From contig JAQOTA010000033.1 of NCBI GenBank assembly GCA_029532415.1, positions 496,001 to 560,000 on the forward strand: a DNA stretch of 64,000 bases. Direction: 5' to 3'. The DNA comes from Marasmius tenuissimus. Taxonomy: Eukaryota > Basidiomycota > Agaricomycetes > Agaricales > Marasmiaceae. The notes below the pieces were generated by a model. It had not been told where the DNA came from. It did not search any database and saw only the letters and a program-made list of their open reading frames with translations. Below, one piece after another: positions 36,091 to 46,600 of the stretch. Both the position numbers and the translations under genes were made by a program. Every line of letters starts with the position of its first letter. The stretch's first letter is position 1.

Positions 36091-36530
36091 TGAGTGTCTA
36101 TTGGAGACAGCAGAGGCGGAGAGTGGTGGTAGCAAGCTAGGAGAGGAGCAGTGGGCTCGACTCAGACAGAGATAAGGCAGAAACTGGTCTCAACAACAAG
36201 TTAGATCTATTGTAGAGAAGGAAAGCGAAGGAGACTGTACTACTCACCTGGTCCCAATGACAAGAGGTCAAGATGAGGGACCAGGTGAAGACTAGCTAGC
36301 TTGTATACCTATCCTATGGTCAGAGCTGGAGTCAGAGTGGCTACCTATGAGTCGTGTATGAGTAAGTATGAGTCAAGGATGAATAAGGAATGAGTCGGTA
36401 TGAGATAATGGGATGGCTGCGCAATGTGGGTTAAAGCTGTGTGATGGTGGGTTAAGAAAGGGAATTGTGAGAAAGAAAGATGTATAGTAAGTGACCGTGA
36501 GAAAAGAACATGTGATAATCATGTGAGTCA
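36091..36530. mobile_element. LTR-like insert in the integrase of copia element 1
   Basis: The integrase reads normally to PPPLTH at the right edge. Coding resumes on the left, but with an overlapping version of the same motif region (THGIQRDQSIPYTPQQN). The 440 bp between starts TGAGTGTCTATTGG, ends GTGAGTCA, has no coding sequence and resembles an LTR in composition. No matching target duplication could be found. Insertion followed by recombination between elements is one explanation. Confidence 0.5.
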
Positions 36531-39015
36531 ATGGTGGAGGGAAAAATGGCGTCTTCATGACACCATGCTCTTTCAGTACTGCATTGAACTTATCTCCTTT
36601 GTACTCTCCCCCTTCATCAGACATCCAGGTCTTGACAACAGCATTGAATTGCATCTTGACCATAGTAAGGAAGTCCCTCAAAGCGGGTACTGCTTCGTCT
36701 TTCGTCTTGAGCTTGGAGGTCCAAATGTAGGACGTGCAGTCTTGAGAAAAGAGATGTAGTACTTGTACCAGTGATACGATTCTGCTGGGTACGACTTCAA
36801 ATCCAAATGTATGTGTTCAAACGGTTTAGAAGCTCTTGTTGCAGAGTTGGGGAACAATTTCTTGTGCATCTTGCCTTCAGCACAACCACGACACAGAGGT
36901 GTCTTCTTGGTAGGCACCTTAAGATCAAGTGGGAAACCTTGCGTATGTTTCCGAGCTTTATTCAGGGCTTTATCCGATGGATGCCCAAAGCGTCTGTGCT
37001 CAATATCGTAGTCAACGTTGTAAACAACCAACTTGGCCATTAAAACCTCAGCAGATGCTTTCCGCAAGTGTACCCAATAAATGGTTTGACCAGGCATATG
37101 CAGGTAGGAAACAAGTGACTGTCGTCACTGTGATGAGTAGAAGGCTAACTTCTTCGCGTTTCCACAAATTGATAGACCATCTTGAAGGAACTCTCTCATT
37201 GATATTAGACGTATGTCCAATTGAGGTATGTAATAGACAGGATAGAGACACAATACACGCTCAATAAGTTTCCTGTCATGTCCTTCAACATTATGCTTAA
37301 TGAAGACTGTGCCTTTACCCTTGATCTGTATAGGGTTGCCCTTATTTGCAGTATTTACGATAGGACCATCAAGCGATTCATATTCAGCGAAATCATTCAT
37401 GTCATTTGTGAAATGAGAGGAGGCACCAGAATCAAGGAGCCAACCCTGTGCATTGTTCACACTTTTCTTTCCCTTACATTGAGTACACCCCACAAAGTGG
37501 GAACTGATTGCATGACAATAATATACAAGTGATTCCAGATCACTATGACTAGCCTGCGGACTACTGATACCAACTAATTGTGAGCATTGCTGTAGGGTCG
37601 TATCAGTTTGGGAAAGCAGGTCAAGGTATGAAACTTGTGTCATTGTGGAAAGATCCAAGAGAGACGTCATCCGGGACGTCCTCAACCCCTGCAGCTTTGG
37701 CAATATCATTGTCAACATCATTACTGAATAGAGAGGTCATGTCTTCCATACCGCTGTCAGATCCCCAATCCATCTCTACATCTTCATCAGGATCAGCACT
37801 ACGAGAGCATTTAGAAGAAGTAGAAGAAGGAGATCCAGCTCCCTCATATCCCTCATCATCCTCCAAAAGACGCTTGGATGAGGACGCACGTGGTTGTTCA
37901 ATGCAATCCTGGAGCAAACGATTGGTGGTGGACATGACGATCTGTTTGAAGGGTTTGAGATACCACGCTGTCTTGGGGGCACCAAGTCTGTCAGCAAGGG
38001 AACACGCTTCATGGACATCATCAAATACTGACTGAGATGGCTTGAAGCCAGTGAAGGACTGCATAGCAGCTGGGTTCTTCTTGACAGCTGGCTGAGGGAC
38101 AGTGCTGTCGCAGGACTTGTCCCAGTGACCGGTGAAGTGAGCTGGGGGCAGTGATCCCATAGCGTGAACAGGAGGGGCACTGGCAATCTCGGCACGCAAG
38201 GAGTTGTTGACTGTGTTCAACCCAATACGTTCCCTGCGGTCGGTGATCGAGGAGTAAGGACAGATAGGAGCAGGGGAAGCTACGACGGATGTATAAAATG
38301 CAAGATGGGAGTGACCATGCAACCGATTGTTACCGCCAGCGTGGCCGGGACCCTGGTGCTGGTTGATACCACCACAGGTACCACACTGCTGCTGCTTCTT
38401 CTTCTTACTGTTATTCTGGTTCAAAGAAGGACGTTGCTGCTGATGCTGTGGTTGACGCTGTTGGCCATGCTGCTGCTGCCCACACTGCTGACATTACTGC
38501 TGCTGACACTGCTGCTGACCAAAAGATGGTTCACAGTTACCAGCACGCTTGACCGCAGAAAGGCGGTTAGCAAGCTGAGGGTTCTGACGCTCGTATTCAA
38601 TCATGATAGCTTCATGAACATTGGCGACAGTGAGGGCGCTAGTACTGTCAGGATCCCTGGTAAAGTCATGAAGAGACTTGGAGGAAGCGGTGTCCCATTC
38701 AGGAGGAATAGCTGTGATGAGAAGGAGGGCTTTGATCAACTCAGGAAGTTTAACCCCAACCTTGGCAAGACGTTCAATGTAGTGTTTGAACTTGGCAATG
38801 CCAGCCTGGGGGTGACTAGTGGTAAGCCGGAAGGACACCAACTTGACAAAGTCGCCATAAATGGCAGACAAGGTTGGTTCGCTGTAGGTGGTGACGATGG
38901 TGGACCAGGCTTTGGCAGCATCCATGTCCTTGAGAGGTTCAAAGACTTCCTTTGTTGAGGTCAACTGAATTATACCCATCAGCTGGAGGTCTTTCTCCTC
39001 CCATGCTTCCAGTGC

Positions 39016-39513
39016 AGTGTTGTACGCCATGATCTGAGTATCAGTGGGAGGGTGACGATCAGGTTCATCATCACTATCAGAGCCAGCTGCAGGCTGAGCG
39101 GCCGCACCAGGGGAAGGAGTGACTGTAATGGTTGGAACAATGACCTCCCCCAGAGGGTACATTGGCTTCTTGGCCGCACCAGTGAGGTGACGATAAAGGC
39201 CTTGAGCCTTGGTAACAGCTTCCATTTCGCCGTTATAGGTCTGGCAAAATCCAGTGCCGTCGAAAGTGTTGTACGCCATGATCTGAGTATCAGTGGGAGG
39301 GTGACGATCAGGTTCATCATCACTATCAGAGCCAGCTGCAGGCTGAGCGGCCGCACCAGGGGAAGGAGTGACTGTAATGGTTGGAACAATGACCTCCCCC
39401 AGAGGGTACATTGGCTTCTTGGCCGCACCAGTGAGGTGACGATAAAGGCCTTGAGCCTTGGTAACAGCTTCCATTTCGCCGTTATAGGTCTGGCAAAATC
39501 CAGTGCCGTCGAA
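39016..39513 (-). repeat. exact 249-bp tandem duplication inside gag of copia element 1
   Basis: Two copies, 39016-39264 and 39265-39513, appear identical. 249 bp is 83 codons, so the duplication keeps the frame and the segment containing FDGTGFCQTYNGEMEAVT is present twice. Identity shows it is younger than the stop codons and insertions elsewhere in the element, or that it is being homogenised. Confidence 0.92.
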
Positions 39514-39874
39514 GCAACCGGAGAAGAATTTCTTAACATTGAACATGATAGTAAGAGGTTAGGTTTGGTGTTGGATCTAGAAAAGACAGCATCAGCATGT
39601 GTCTAATCAACACAGGGAGCAGCCATAAAGGGTGCTATGCTCAACAAGGAGCATTGGATCCTTAAGATCCGATGTTGTTGAAGGACATACATCAATGCCA
39701 TAAATCGAGCACTCAATTAAGAGGTCGATGGCAACATGCAGGTCTAGCCTAGCTAGCTGATGACAGTGGCCTGGGGGCGCTTGTTATTGTAGTCGGGCTA
39801 ACCGGGGCCCATAACCTGATGAGCCGGCATGATGCCTAGCGCAGAGGACTACAACATGGCTACACTACTACTTA

Positions 39875-42481
39875 CAGTAGATTACTTCATATGGAATAAC
39901 ATCATATGGAATATCCGTGATGTGGAATAGGAAATGAGGAGGAACAGACTCGGGAGGCGGGAATATTGCATGATTACCCTATCCGGAATATGGAATACGG
40001 CCCTGACCAAAATATTCCACAATGCGGGCGGGTGACTACTAAATCAAGGTGAAGAAGCGCAACTTTTCTGCTTATTGTGTGCTTCATTTGGTGGGATACA
40101 ACAACAATGGGGGCTCTTTCTTTTATAAGTAACATTCTTAGTGATTTTTGAGCTGAAAAGCACTATGGCAATCACCGAAAAGCAAAAAGTCCGGCCGAAC
40201 CAGAAGCCAGCTACGAAATTCAAGCCACAGAAGCCACATCAGTACTCGAATCAGGCACCAAAGACAACAGCCAAGCCCCTCCGTCAGCCCAAAGAAGATC
40301 TCACACTCAGTGATTGGTTAGAAATCTTTGATTGGATGGAAGACCATCCCAATGTCAAACAGAAAGACGTTGTGCATCATTTTGCCAACCGTGCAGAAGC
40401 TGTCCTCAAATTTACCCAAGGCGCCCTGTCAAAGAACCTTCAGAAGAAAGATGAACTTCGTGCACGTGCTTCCTCAAATCCAACCGCTCTTTCCAGCAAA
40501 AGAGCTCACATCGTCACCCGCCCTGATGTTGAAGAAGCACTCGTCATCTGGCAGTCTAGCATGGAGAAGAGGCTTATGTCTGTCACCGGCCCGATGTTGA
40601 TTGAGAAGAGGAAAAAATTCAAGGAGTTGTTCAACGTGCCAGAACCTGAGCAGCTGAAAGGGGGGGGATGGTTGACATCATTCAAAACCACGTGCGTGAT
40701 TGAAGTTCTATTTTTATTCATTCAATTGAATCTGTGCCTAGGTACAACATCAGGGAACGCCGCCAACATGGAGAGGCAGGTTCTGTTGATATGGAACTTG
40801 TTGGCAAGGAAAGGGTGAGGATGAGGCAGTGGTTCTCTCAATTTCAGCCAGATGATCGTTACAACGTGGACGAGACAAGCTTTTTCCCTGCTGCCCCACC
40901 AGACCATACTCTGACAGAATGCAATGAGTGGTCAGAAAGTCAACAAGTTTCACATCACAGCTGTTTTCTGTTGCAATTCCACTGGCACTCGCAAGCTCCC
41001 CATTATGTTTATTGGGAAATCAAAGAAACCCCAATGTTTTAACAAGAAGGACCCTGCAAAGATGGACCCCCCGCTCTATTACAGATCAAACAAAACAGCG
41101 TGGATGACTTCTGGATTCTTTGGCGAGTGCGTAACTGAATTTTATTCATTGAATTCACTGTGCTGAATGGGTTTACAGACCGTAATGAGCAGGTGGCTTC
41201 AGAAATTTGATCAAACAATCCGGAAAGACAGATGACATGTTGGACTGTCTATGAATAACTTCTCTGGCCATACCGTCGACTATGAGCCCTGAAACACTGA
41301 GCCCAAGTTCTTCAAACCAAACATGACCTCTCATGTTCAACCATGTGACCAGGGAATTATCCGGTGTGTCAAATCTCAATACCGGACTTTACTCTGCCTC
41401 CGAGCGTTGGAGCATGAGGAAGCCAGAGAAGAGAACCTCTTCGACATTGATCTTCTCACGGCTATGCGCCTGCTTGAGAAAGCCTGGGATGAAGTCACGC
41501 CGGAGACAATTCAGAACTGCTGGCGACATAGCAGCGTTGTCCCTAATCATGATGAGACTTGGGAGGACATCTTTATCAATGCAGATGCCCCCAGTGTCAC
41601 TTCTGATGACTCAGATGATGAGATGGATGTGGATGGTGAAGCAGAGAAGGAGTCAGGAGTGGTTGAAGGCTGGAAGATTATTCTGGAGTTTGCCCAGTCA
41701 GGCATGACACTTCCAGAAGCTGAGAAAAAGCTCAAATCTCACCTTGGTAGCTGTTACAAAGCGGCCGACTGGCAGGTGGCTCTTTTCACAGTCACTGGGT
41801 CAGAGACAAGCAAAGAGGCTCTAGCAGCTGTGCAGAAATTGATGCCCGTGACCAAAGCTTCAGATTCACAATGCTCAACCATGGGTTCTAACCCAGTTTC
41901 CATCCAACAGATTCAGGAGTCAGAGATCGAGTTGATGGAATGTGTCAAGGAGTTGTATAGCTGCGGGCATCTTGAAAATGTCCAGGATGTCAACAATCTG
42001 GTTGATCCCGCAGCTGAACGTGAAGATGCAGACAACATGGAAGTGACTGGCTTTGATGACAGTGAGGCGGGACTTGAGGGAATATGGGATTACGTTTTGA
42101 ACAAGACACAGGGACCCAGGAAGGATGGGGAGGACGAGGATGATGAAGAATTTGTGATGGATAGTGCGAAGGTCCTTGAAGCAGCAAGATACCTTGAGAC
42201 TGTCTGTGAGAACCGTGGTGATCTTAGCACTTCATTTGAGCTCTCGCAGCTATTGAGGCGCTTCCGTGGTGAAGTCAGACGTGAAACCGAAGTGGCTAAG
42301 AAGCAGATGCCGATTGAAAGCTTCTTTTCACGTACGTAGTTTAGTTGTACTGTAAAAGCCTACTACTGTGTATTATAGACTGATATATCTCTGAAATGCC
42401 CGAAAATTTTGTGTGGAATATCTGCCGTATGGAATATGGTTTTGGCTTCCCCAACCATATTCCATATGACCTATTCTACTG
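39875..42481 (+). mobile_element. pogo/Tigger-type DDE transposon 1 (defective)
   Basis: 2607 bp with terminal inverted repeats CAGTAGATTACTTCATATGG and, from the right end, CAGTAGAATAGGTCATATGG. The motif CATATGGAATA is repeated just inside the ends (for example 39888-39912 and again near 42.43-42.47 kb), as expected for transposase binding sites. The element splits the LTR of copia 1. The left flank ends in TA, but a few bases that should follow on the right are missing relative to the intact LTR, so the duplication is not clean. Confidence 0.88.
40165..42339 (+). pseudogene. pogo/Tigger transposase, inactivated
   Basis: Starts MAITEKQKVRPNQKP and carries the CENP-B-type helix-turn-helix regions (LTLSDWLEIFDWMEDHP; VEEALVIWQSSMEKRLMSVTG; GGGWLTSFKT). 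An intron at about 40693-40741 joins to YNIRERRQHGEAGS. The DDE core shows YNVDETSFF, KLPIMFIGKSKKPQCF and WMTSGFFGE, then NNFSGH where related proteins have a D at the first N, and MTSHVQPCDQGII. Damage: frame change near 40920 and TGA codons near 41229 and 41286. The C-terminal acidic part (DDSDDEMDVDGEAEKE) is open to 42339. The lost aspartate and stops mean no activity. Confidence 0.85.
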
Positions 42482-42735
42482 AGAGAAGTTTAGAGAGGTA
42501 GAGGCGAGACATAGAAGCTCAAGCACACTATCGATTCAGGTAGAGAACTACGAGCTTATATACATGAAGATACAATAGAACTACCATATAGAGATAGAAA
42601 TTGTACATATGAGCATAGTGAACAATAGATAAATGGAACAATAGCGAATGCATTGTCCCGCATAATACAATGGTGGGAAGAGTGAACCAGGACTTTGGAT
42701 ATACCGGGATCTAATAATAGTGCACAGATTCAACA

Positions 42736-43042
42736 CGTATGAGGGGAGGTCATAGCCGAGACTGGAGACCCTGAGGCCCCGGGTTCAGGGACATGCTCAG
42801 AAACAGAATTTCATCTGTGGGCATCCCGCCAACAATAGCCCCAAGTCAGCACCAAAAAAGATATGTATAAGCATGCACGAGTTAACGAGGCTCAATGAAT
42901 ATAAAGAGAAATGGCAGTACGTTTTTGAGATAAACAAAGGAATCGTGTATGACATGGATTCGAGAAACTAGATCGTTACGTCTAAAGCTCAAAAGTAGGC
43001 TTGTGAGTCGCGTGAACTTGGAGACATTCCGGCCCGATGATA
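42736..43042. other. intergenic
   Basis: Between copia element 1 and MITE A copy 2. No gene seen. The last 80 bp (GCTTGTGAGTCGCGTGAACTTGGAGACATTCC) resemble sequence just 3' of membrane-protein copy 3 (near 23928), so they belong to the 3' flank of membrane-protein copy 5. Confidence 0.5.
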
Positions 43043-43634
43043 CTGACCTATTTAACTCAATTCGTATGGACTGTGACCTGTGACCATTTCATACGAATAT
43101 ATCAATCTGTTTGACCACCGAGTGACCTGTGACCAGTTAGTAAAATTCTAATGAGCCCTCGAGCACCATCCTATTAGAGGGAATCTTCCACACGACTCTA
43201 CATGCTAAGTAGTGCTGATCAGAGTTCAATTTTAAGGTGATTTGGTCGGGTGCCACTGTAGTAACGGTGAACGGCCAGTGGCCTTTGTTGTAAATCTTGC
43301 AAGTTTGAATTTGACCACCTGCCGCGACGATGCAAACAATCATCCCTCCAAACCTAGTGGCCCGCGGTGAGCTTGAGGCTGGCATGGTGAAAGGGAAGCT
43401 TTGGCGAGCGTAAAGTAAAGAGGACCAAGCAAAATTCTATCCCAATATAGGCGGAATTGTGAGAACCAAGATAGGGCACAGCAATGAGCCGCGAAAAATC
43501 TCCTAGTTCAAAAATTTGGTCACATACCGGCCCAATTCGTATGAACCCCCTGTGACCCTGTGACCTCACGAAAATTATTCGTGAATTTTGAGGCCTGTGA
43601 CCTGTGACCAAACGAATTGAGTGAAATAGGTCAG
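43043..43634. mobile_element. MITE-like inverted-repeat element A, copy 2
   Basis: 592 bp with termini CTGACCTATTTAACTCAATT... and its reversed counterpart, flanked by TA at 43041-43042 and 43635-43636. It shares with copy 1 the terminal words and the iterated GTGACCTGTGACC motif but has a different, longer interior, including an 82-codon minus-strand frame with no recognisable motif (43137-43385). It sits in the 3' flank of membrane-protein copy 5. Confidence 0.85.
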
Positions 43635-43656
43635 TATTCAGACGGGAGTCAAAGCG

Positions 43657-44032
43657 TTAGAGCGCTTGCGCCGAGCTGCTCGGTGCGCTTGTTCCCTTTT
43701 CCTCATCATGAACAACACCTTCTCCTCTTGGATCCTCAATCGCATCTGACGGTTCCGATTGTGCCTCGGAGCCCCGCCCCTGTGATAATTCCATTTGAGT
43801 AGGCGTTGTCGCGGCTGAAGTCTGAGCGTTCAAATTGAATCGCATCGTGGACAATGCTCCTGTAGTCAGGGTCGCATGATTCTGCAGAGCATTGAAGACT
43901 CTGCACCGGACTATCATGAATGTGGGGGCAATTCCCTTGAAGTACCCACCGATGAGTGAACCCGTTCAGACTCGATGTGACAAGATACTCACCGCAACTA
44001 AAGTGACTGTTGGCTCGAGATCAATTGGAAAG
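43657..44032 (-). pseudogene. 3' relic of the membrane-protein family (copy 5)
   Basis: Exon 10 (43935-43657) reads GIAPTFMIVRCRVFNALQN and ends SSAQAL-stop. Exon 9 survives only from 44032 to 43993 (FPIDLEPTVTLVA) with a proper GTGAGT donor. Upstream of 44033 the sequence is unrelated, so the first eight exons and most of exon 9 are gone. The exon 10 frame is still open, suggesting loss by truncation and not by slow decay. Confidence 0.8.
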
Positions 44033-46600
44033 CATGGTTGTCACTATGTACCACTGAACTTAATTCGTCAAACATCGATCTTTGCTCCACAACTTTATAG
44101 CGTCATCGTAAGGCTATTTGGTCTCGGCGAGGCCCGCTGCTACCGGATAATCCAAGCTCAGAACAACCTGACGTTGAGCATTCCCGGCTACTCCAGTGGC
44201 ATCCGCCGAGGACGACAGTTCAAGCTATCACAGGTGTTCGATTCAGGTGCTGAACCTCCGCGTGTTTTCCTTGATTCCAGTCATCTGTCGGGCAATTCGT
44301 CCGTTTTAACAGCATTTTAAGGGTATGATAGGACAGGAACAGGGACGATGATGATGATCTGGAATAAGTCGTCGTCTTCGCTTGTTTCAGGGCTGAGAGC
44401 GTGGGGTCGCAGTAAGTACCGTCGCGGTGCTTTCGCCTGAGCCATGCGCCTGAAAAAAGTAAGGGGGAAAAATACAAAAGCTGTACGCGAGTGGCGTATA
44501 ACACATATCTGGTAACCATTCTCTGTGCTCAGCATACAGCGAGTCGTATGTATAGCGGTACTCATGTAAGGGATAGCGAATCGAGACTTGCGTTGCAAAG
44601 GTAAGCCTTTGGGTCAACGATACTAGAGCACGATCTAAAGAACTCACCTAGCTATGTATGGCACGTCGAACAGTTCATAAACTTCCTTCCATGCCGAATA
44701 ATCAATCCTTCCTCCTGCCTTCAGCCGGCGAGTAATTCTAATGGCTTCGAACAAGTAGGAACCGCTCAGAGCCCACATTTTCTACTCCAACCAATCTGGC
44801 GTTATCCATCATGGTCTTGCCATATTCATGGATCTCACGGGAGACGTGCTGATCTGCAGGAGCACACAAATCCAGAATAGGACCTCTGGACAAGCAGCGG
44901 TGAGCATTCCGGCACGGTACTCAGGGTAGAGTAGACTTACTTTAGGGTTGGGACGTCGTTGACCATGACTCATGAGCAGCTCTCATGCGTCGCAGCAGAG
45001 CGAAACTGGGCCCTCAACACAGCCCAGCAAATAAACCCTCGAAGACGTTGAGTCGAAGCACCGGTATTTGTAGCGCCGCCAGCCTCTGTGGCTGGGATCG
45101 ATATTGGATGAACAAAACGGCTGGGACTCGACAATAGACACACCACTGTTTCTTGACCATTGTAGATCGCTCGTTTGTGTGGATGATCTACGAGCTGACC
45201 GAAAGCGTGCAAACAACCACCACAAACGGCGGCGGTAGGAGAAAATCAGGATCCCAAACATTGCCAGAAGAGGGTCCGGTCGTAGGAGTGTAGGCTCTAC
45301 GTCCCAAAGAGCGACTGGTATGAAAAGCAGACCCTTGATCTCCATTACATTAGGAGGTAAGGTATGGAACGGTGGTTATTGGAGAGGGTTGCTCGTGGAA
45401 GAGTCACCGAACTCTTCTGGACCGCAGATATCCTAGCGGTGTGAATGGATGGGGGTTTGATGTCTGCCTCCAGCCGCGGAGACACCCCGAGGGTAGGAAT
45501 TCAAGAGTAGGCGGTCAAGGTGGTAAGGGTTGACATGGACGCCGACAAGCCGAGGCTTTCGCAACACCTAGCCTGCAGTGAGCTTCACAAATAGTTCATG
45601 GCATCAGCGGGCATGATGCATCTCCAGCGACGGAGGGCAGCTAGTGTTATGTCGGGAGGATATGGCCTGAATGAATGAGGGAATACAAAGCGCATCTGTG
45701 AGAATCACGATCTAAGTAAGTCTATGAACTAACATCTTTGCCATCGACAAGACTCGCCTGGGCGAGTATATCCTACTTTCTTCCCCAATCGACTCCAGAA
45801 CGGCTCGTCTGCCACGTTATCCTCACAACTTCAGATGCCTTCGGAGTCGGATATCCCGTTCATACGAATTTCTGGGACCAACCACGCTGAGAATCCTATC
45901 AAAATAATGTATCCCATTTACAGAGGAATATAGAATATTCCGAGCGTAAGACAATTGGCCGAGAAGTGCAGAGAAGAATGGGAGACGTACCCGAGGCCTA
46001 AGGCCTGAAAGCTCATTCCACCACCATAAATCATCCTCCAACACGAGCGAGCTATCCGCTGGACTCACTCTCGAACGTGCGACGATAATCGTATGTCTGG
46101 GCCACTACCAGTGCAACATTGACCAATCCTGGTATTTGTCAGGCCTCGGCGTAAGAGCACAAAGTGCTGCCGCAATCTCTCTGTGACGTGAATAGATATC
46201 ATCTACAAAAACAGATGAGGAAGACGGTTGACATTGAACTTCGCAACGCACGCACCCTTCTAAGCCCTATCCGTCTTTCTAGATGCATCTCGATGTTCTG
46301 AGTCTTTCATAAACCAAACACACTTAGAGCCCTAAAACCAGCTTTTCAGATTACATATATCACACGAGAGGGGAAAAAGTATACGTACCTTGGGTTCCGG
46401 GTTTCACTATTAATGTGACGGCGTGAACTCGGAGAGCCTTGCGTTCGGGAGGATTTAGATCCAAGGCGAACATTTGACGGTTTGAAAAGACGTTTCGAGA
46501 TCGCCTGCTTGATGATTGTGAGGAGGAGCGAATCATGGTGGAGGTTGCTGTGAAAGAACCATTGGGCTGGCCGGCCAATAGAAACTTCGGCGCCTGCCAG
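44033..46600 (-). other. unnamed multi-exon gene candidate, not fully resolved
   Basis: Minus-strand segments with protein-like composition and plausible splice sites occur in order. They are 46534-46389 (MIRSSSQSSSRRSRN, then RQMFALDLNPPERKALRVHA, donor GTACGT), about 46204-46110 (DDIYSRHREIAAALCALTPR after a GTAG acceptor), about 46060-46000 (SLVLEDDLWWWNELSGLRPR), 45345 downwards (MEIKGLLFIPVALW, hydrophobic start), about 44970-44760 (DQHVSREIHEYGKTMMDNAR) and 44647-44387 (YPLHEYRYTYDSLYAEHREW). I could not join them into one frame and do not recognise the family. It may be one or two genes. Confidence 0.35.

Larger units (their letters stand above)
32739..39546 (-). pseudogene. Gag-Pol of copia element 1
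   Basis: Gag starts MFNVKKFFSGCFDGTGF at 39546, then a Gln-rich stretch and CGTCGGINQHQGPGH. Protease (WLLDSGASSHFTND, about 37.44 kb), pre-integrase zinc motif (HRRFGHPS...CRGC), integrase (WMSDEGGEYKG; later YTPQQN), RT (RWVFNVKLNG, SVDVKNAFLYSDL, IIYVDDALFMG) and RNase H (ALSSTEAEYMALSDC) follow, ending FYLST at 32739. Breaks: TAA in the Gln run near 38494, frame change before the protease, insertions at 36.1-36.5 and 34.8-35.4 kb, TGA at 33804-33806 (LEWW*TLSAF), and TGA near 32919 (VQER*TKH). The YVDD motif is intact, but the element cannot encode a full polyprotein. Confidence 0.85.
32381..42735 (-). mobile_element. Ty1/copia retrotransposon 1 with nested insertions
   Basis: Transcribed right to left. 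The 3' LTR is 32381-32696 and the 5' LTR is 39817-42735, the latter split by a pogo/Tigger element. Gag, protease, integrase, RT and RNase H follow in copia order. Flanking bases TGTAT and CGTAT suggest a 5-bp target duplication with one change. The LTRs differ at only a few positions over about 300 bp, so insertion was fairly recent. The coding part also carries a solo LTR (34763-35448), an LTR-like insert in the integrase (36091-36530) and a tandem duplication in gag. Confidence 0.9.
39817..42735 (-). repeat. 5' LTR of copia element 1, split by a pogo/Tigger element
   Basis: The parts 39817-39874 and 42482-42735 together correspond to the 3' LTR, with a few substitutions (for example GAGGCAAGAC versus GAGGCGAGAC). 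The minus-strand sequence just inside the LTR starts GGTTATGGGCCCCGG and may act as primer-binding site; I cannot name the tRNA. Confidence 0.88.

Noticed and set aside
38164..38958. A 264-codon plus-strand frame rich in Leu
   Set aside because: Antisense to the Gln-rich part of copia 1 gag; CTG repeats read as Leu.
39052..39606. A 184-codon plus-strand frame
   Set aside because: It is antisense to the copia 1 gag and is long only because the 249-bp tandem duplication doubles it.
43137..43385. An 82-codon frame in MITE A copy 2 as a transposase remnant
   Set aside because: No catalytic or DNA-binding motif and absent from copy 1; kept only as an observation.
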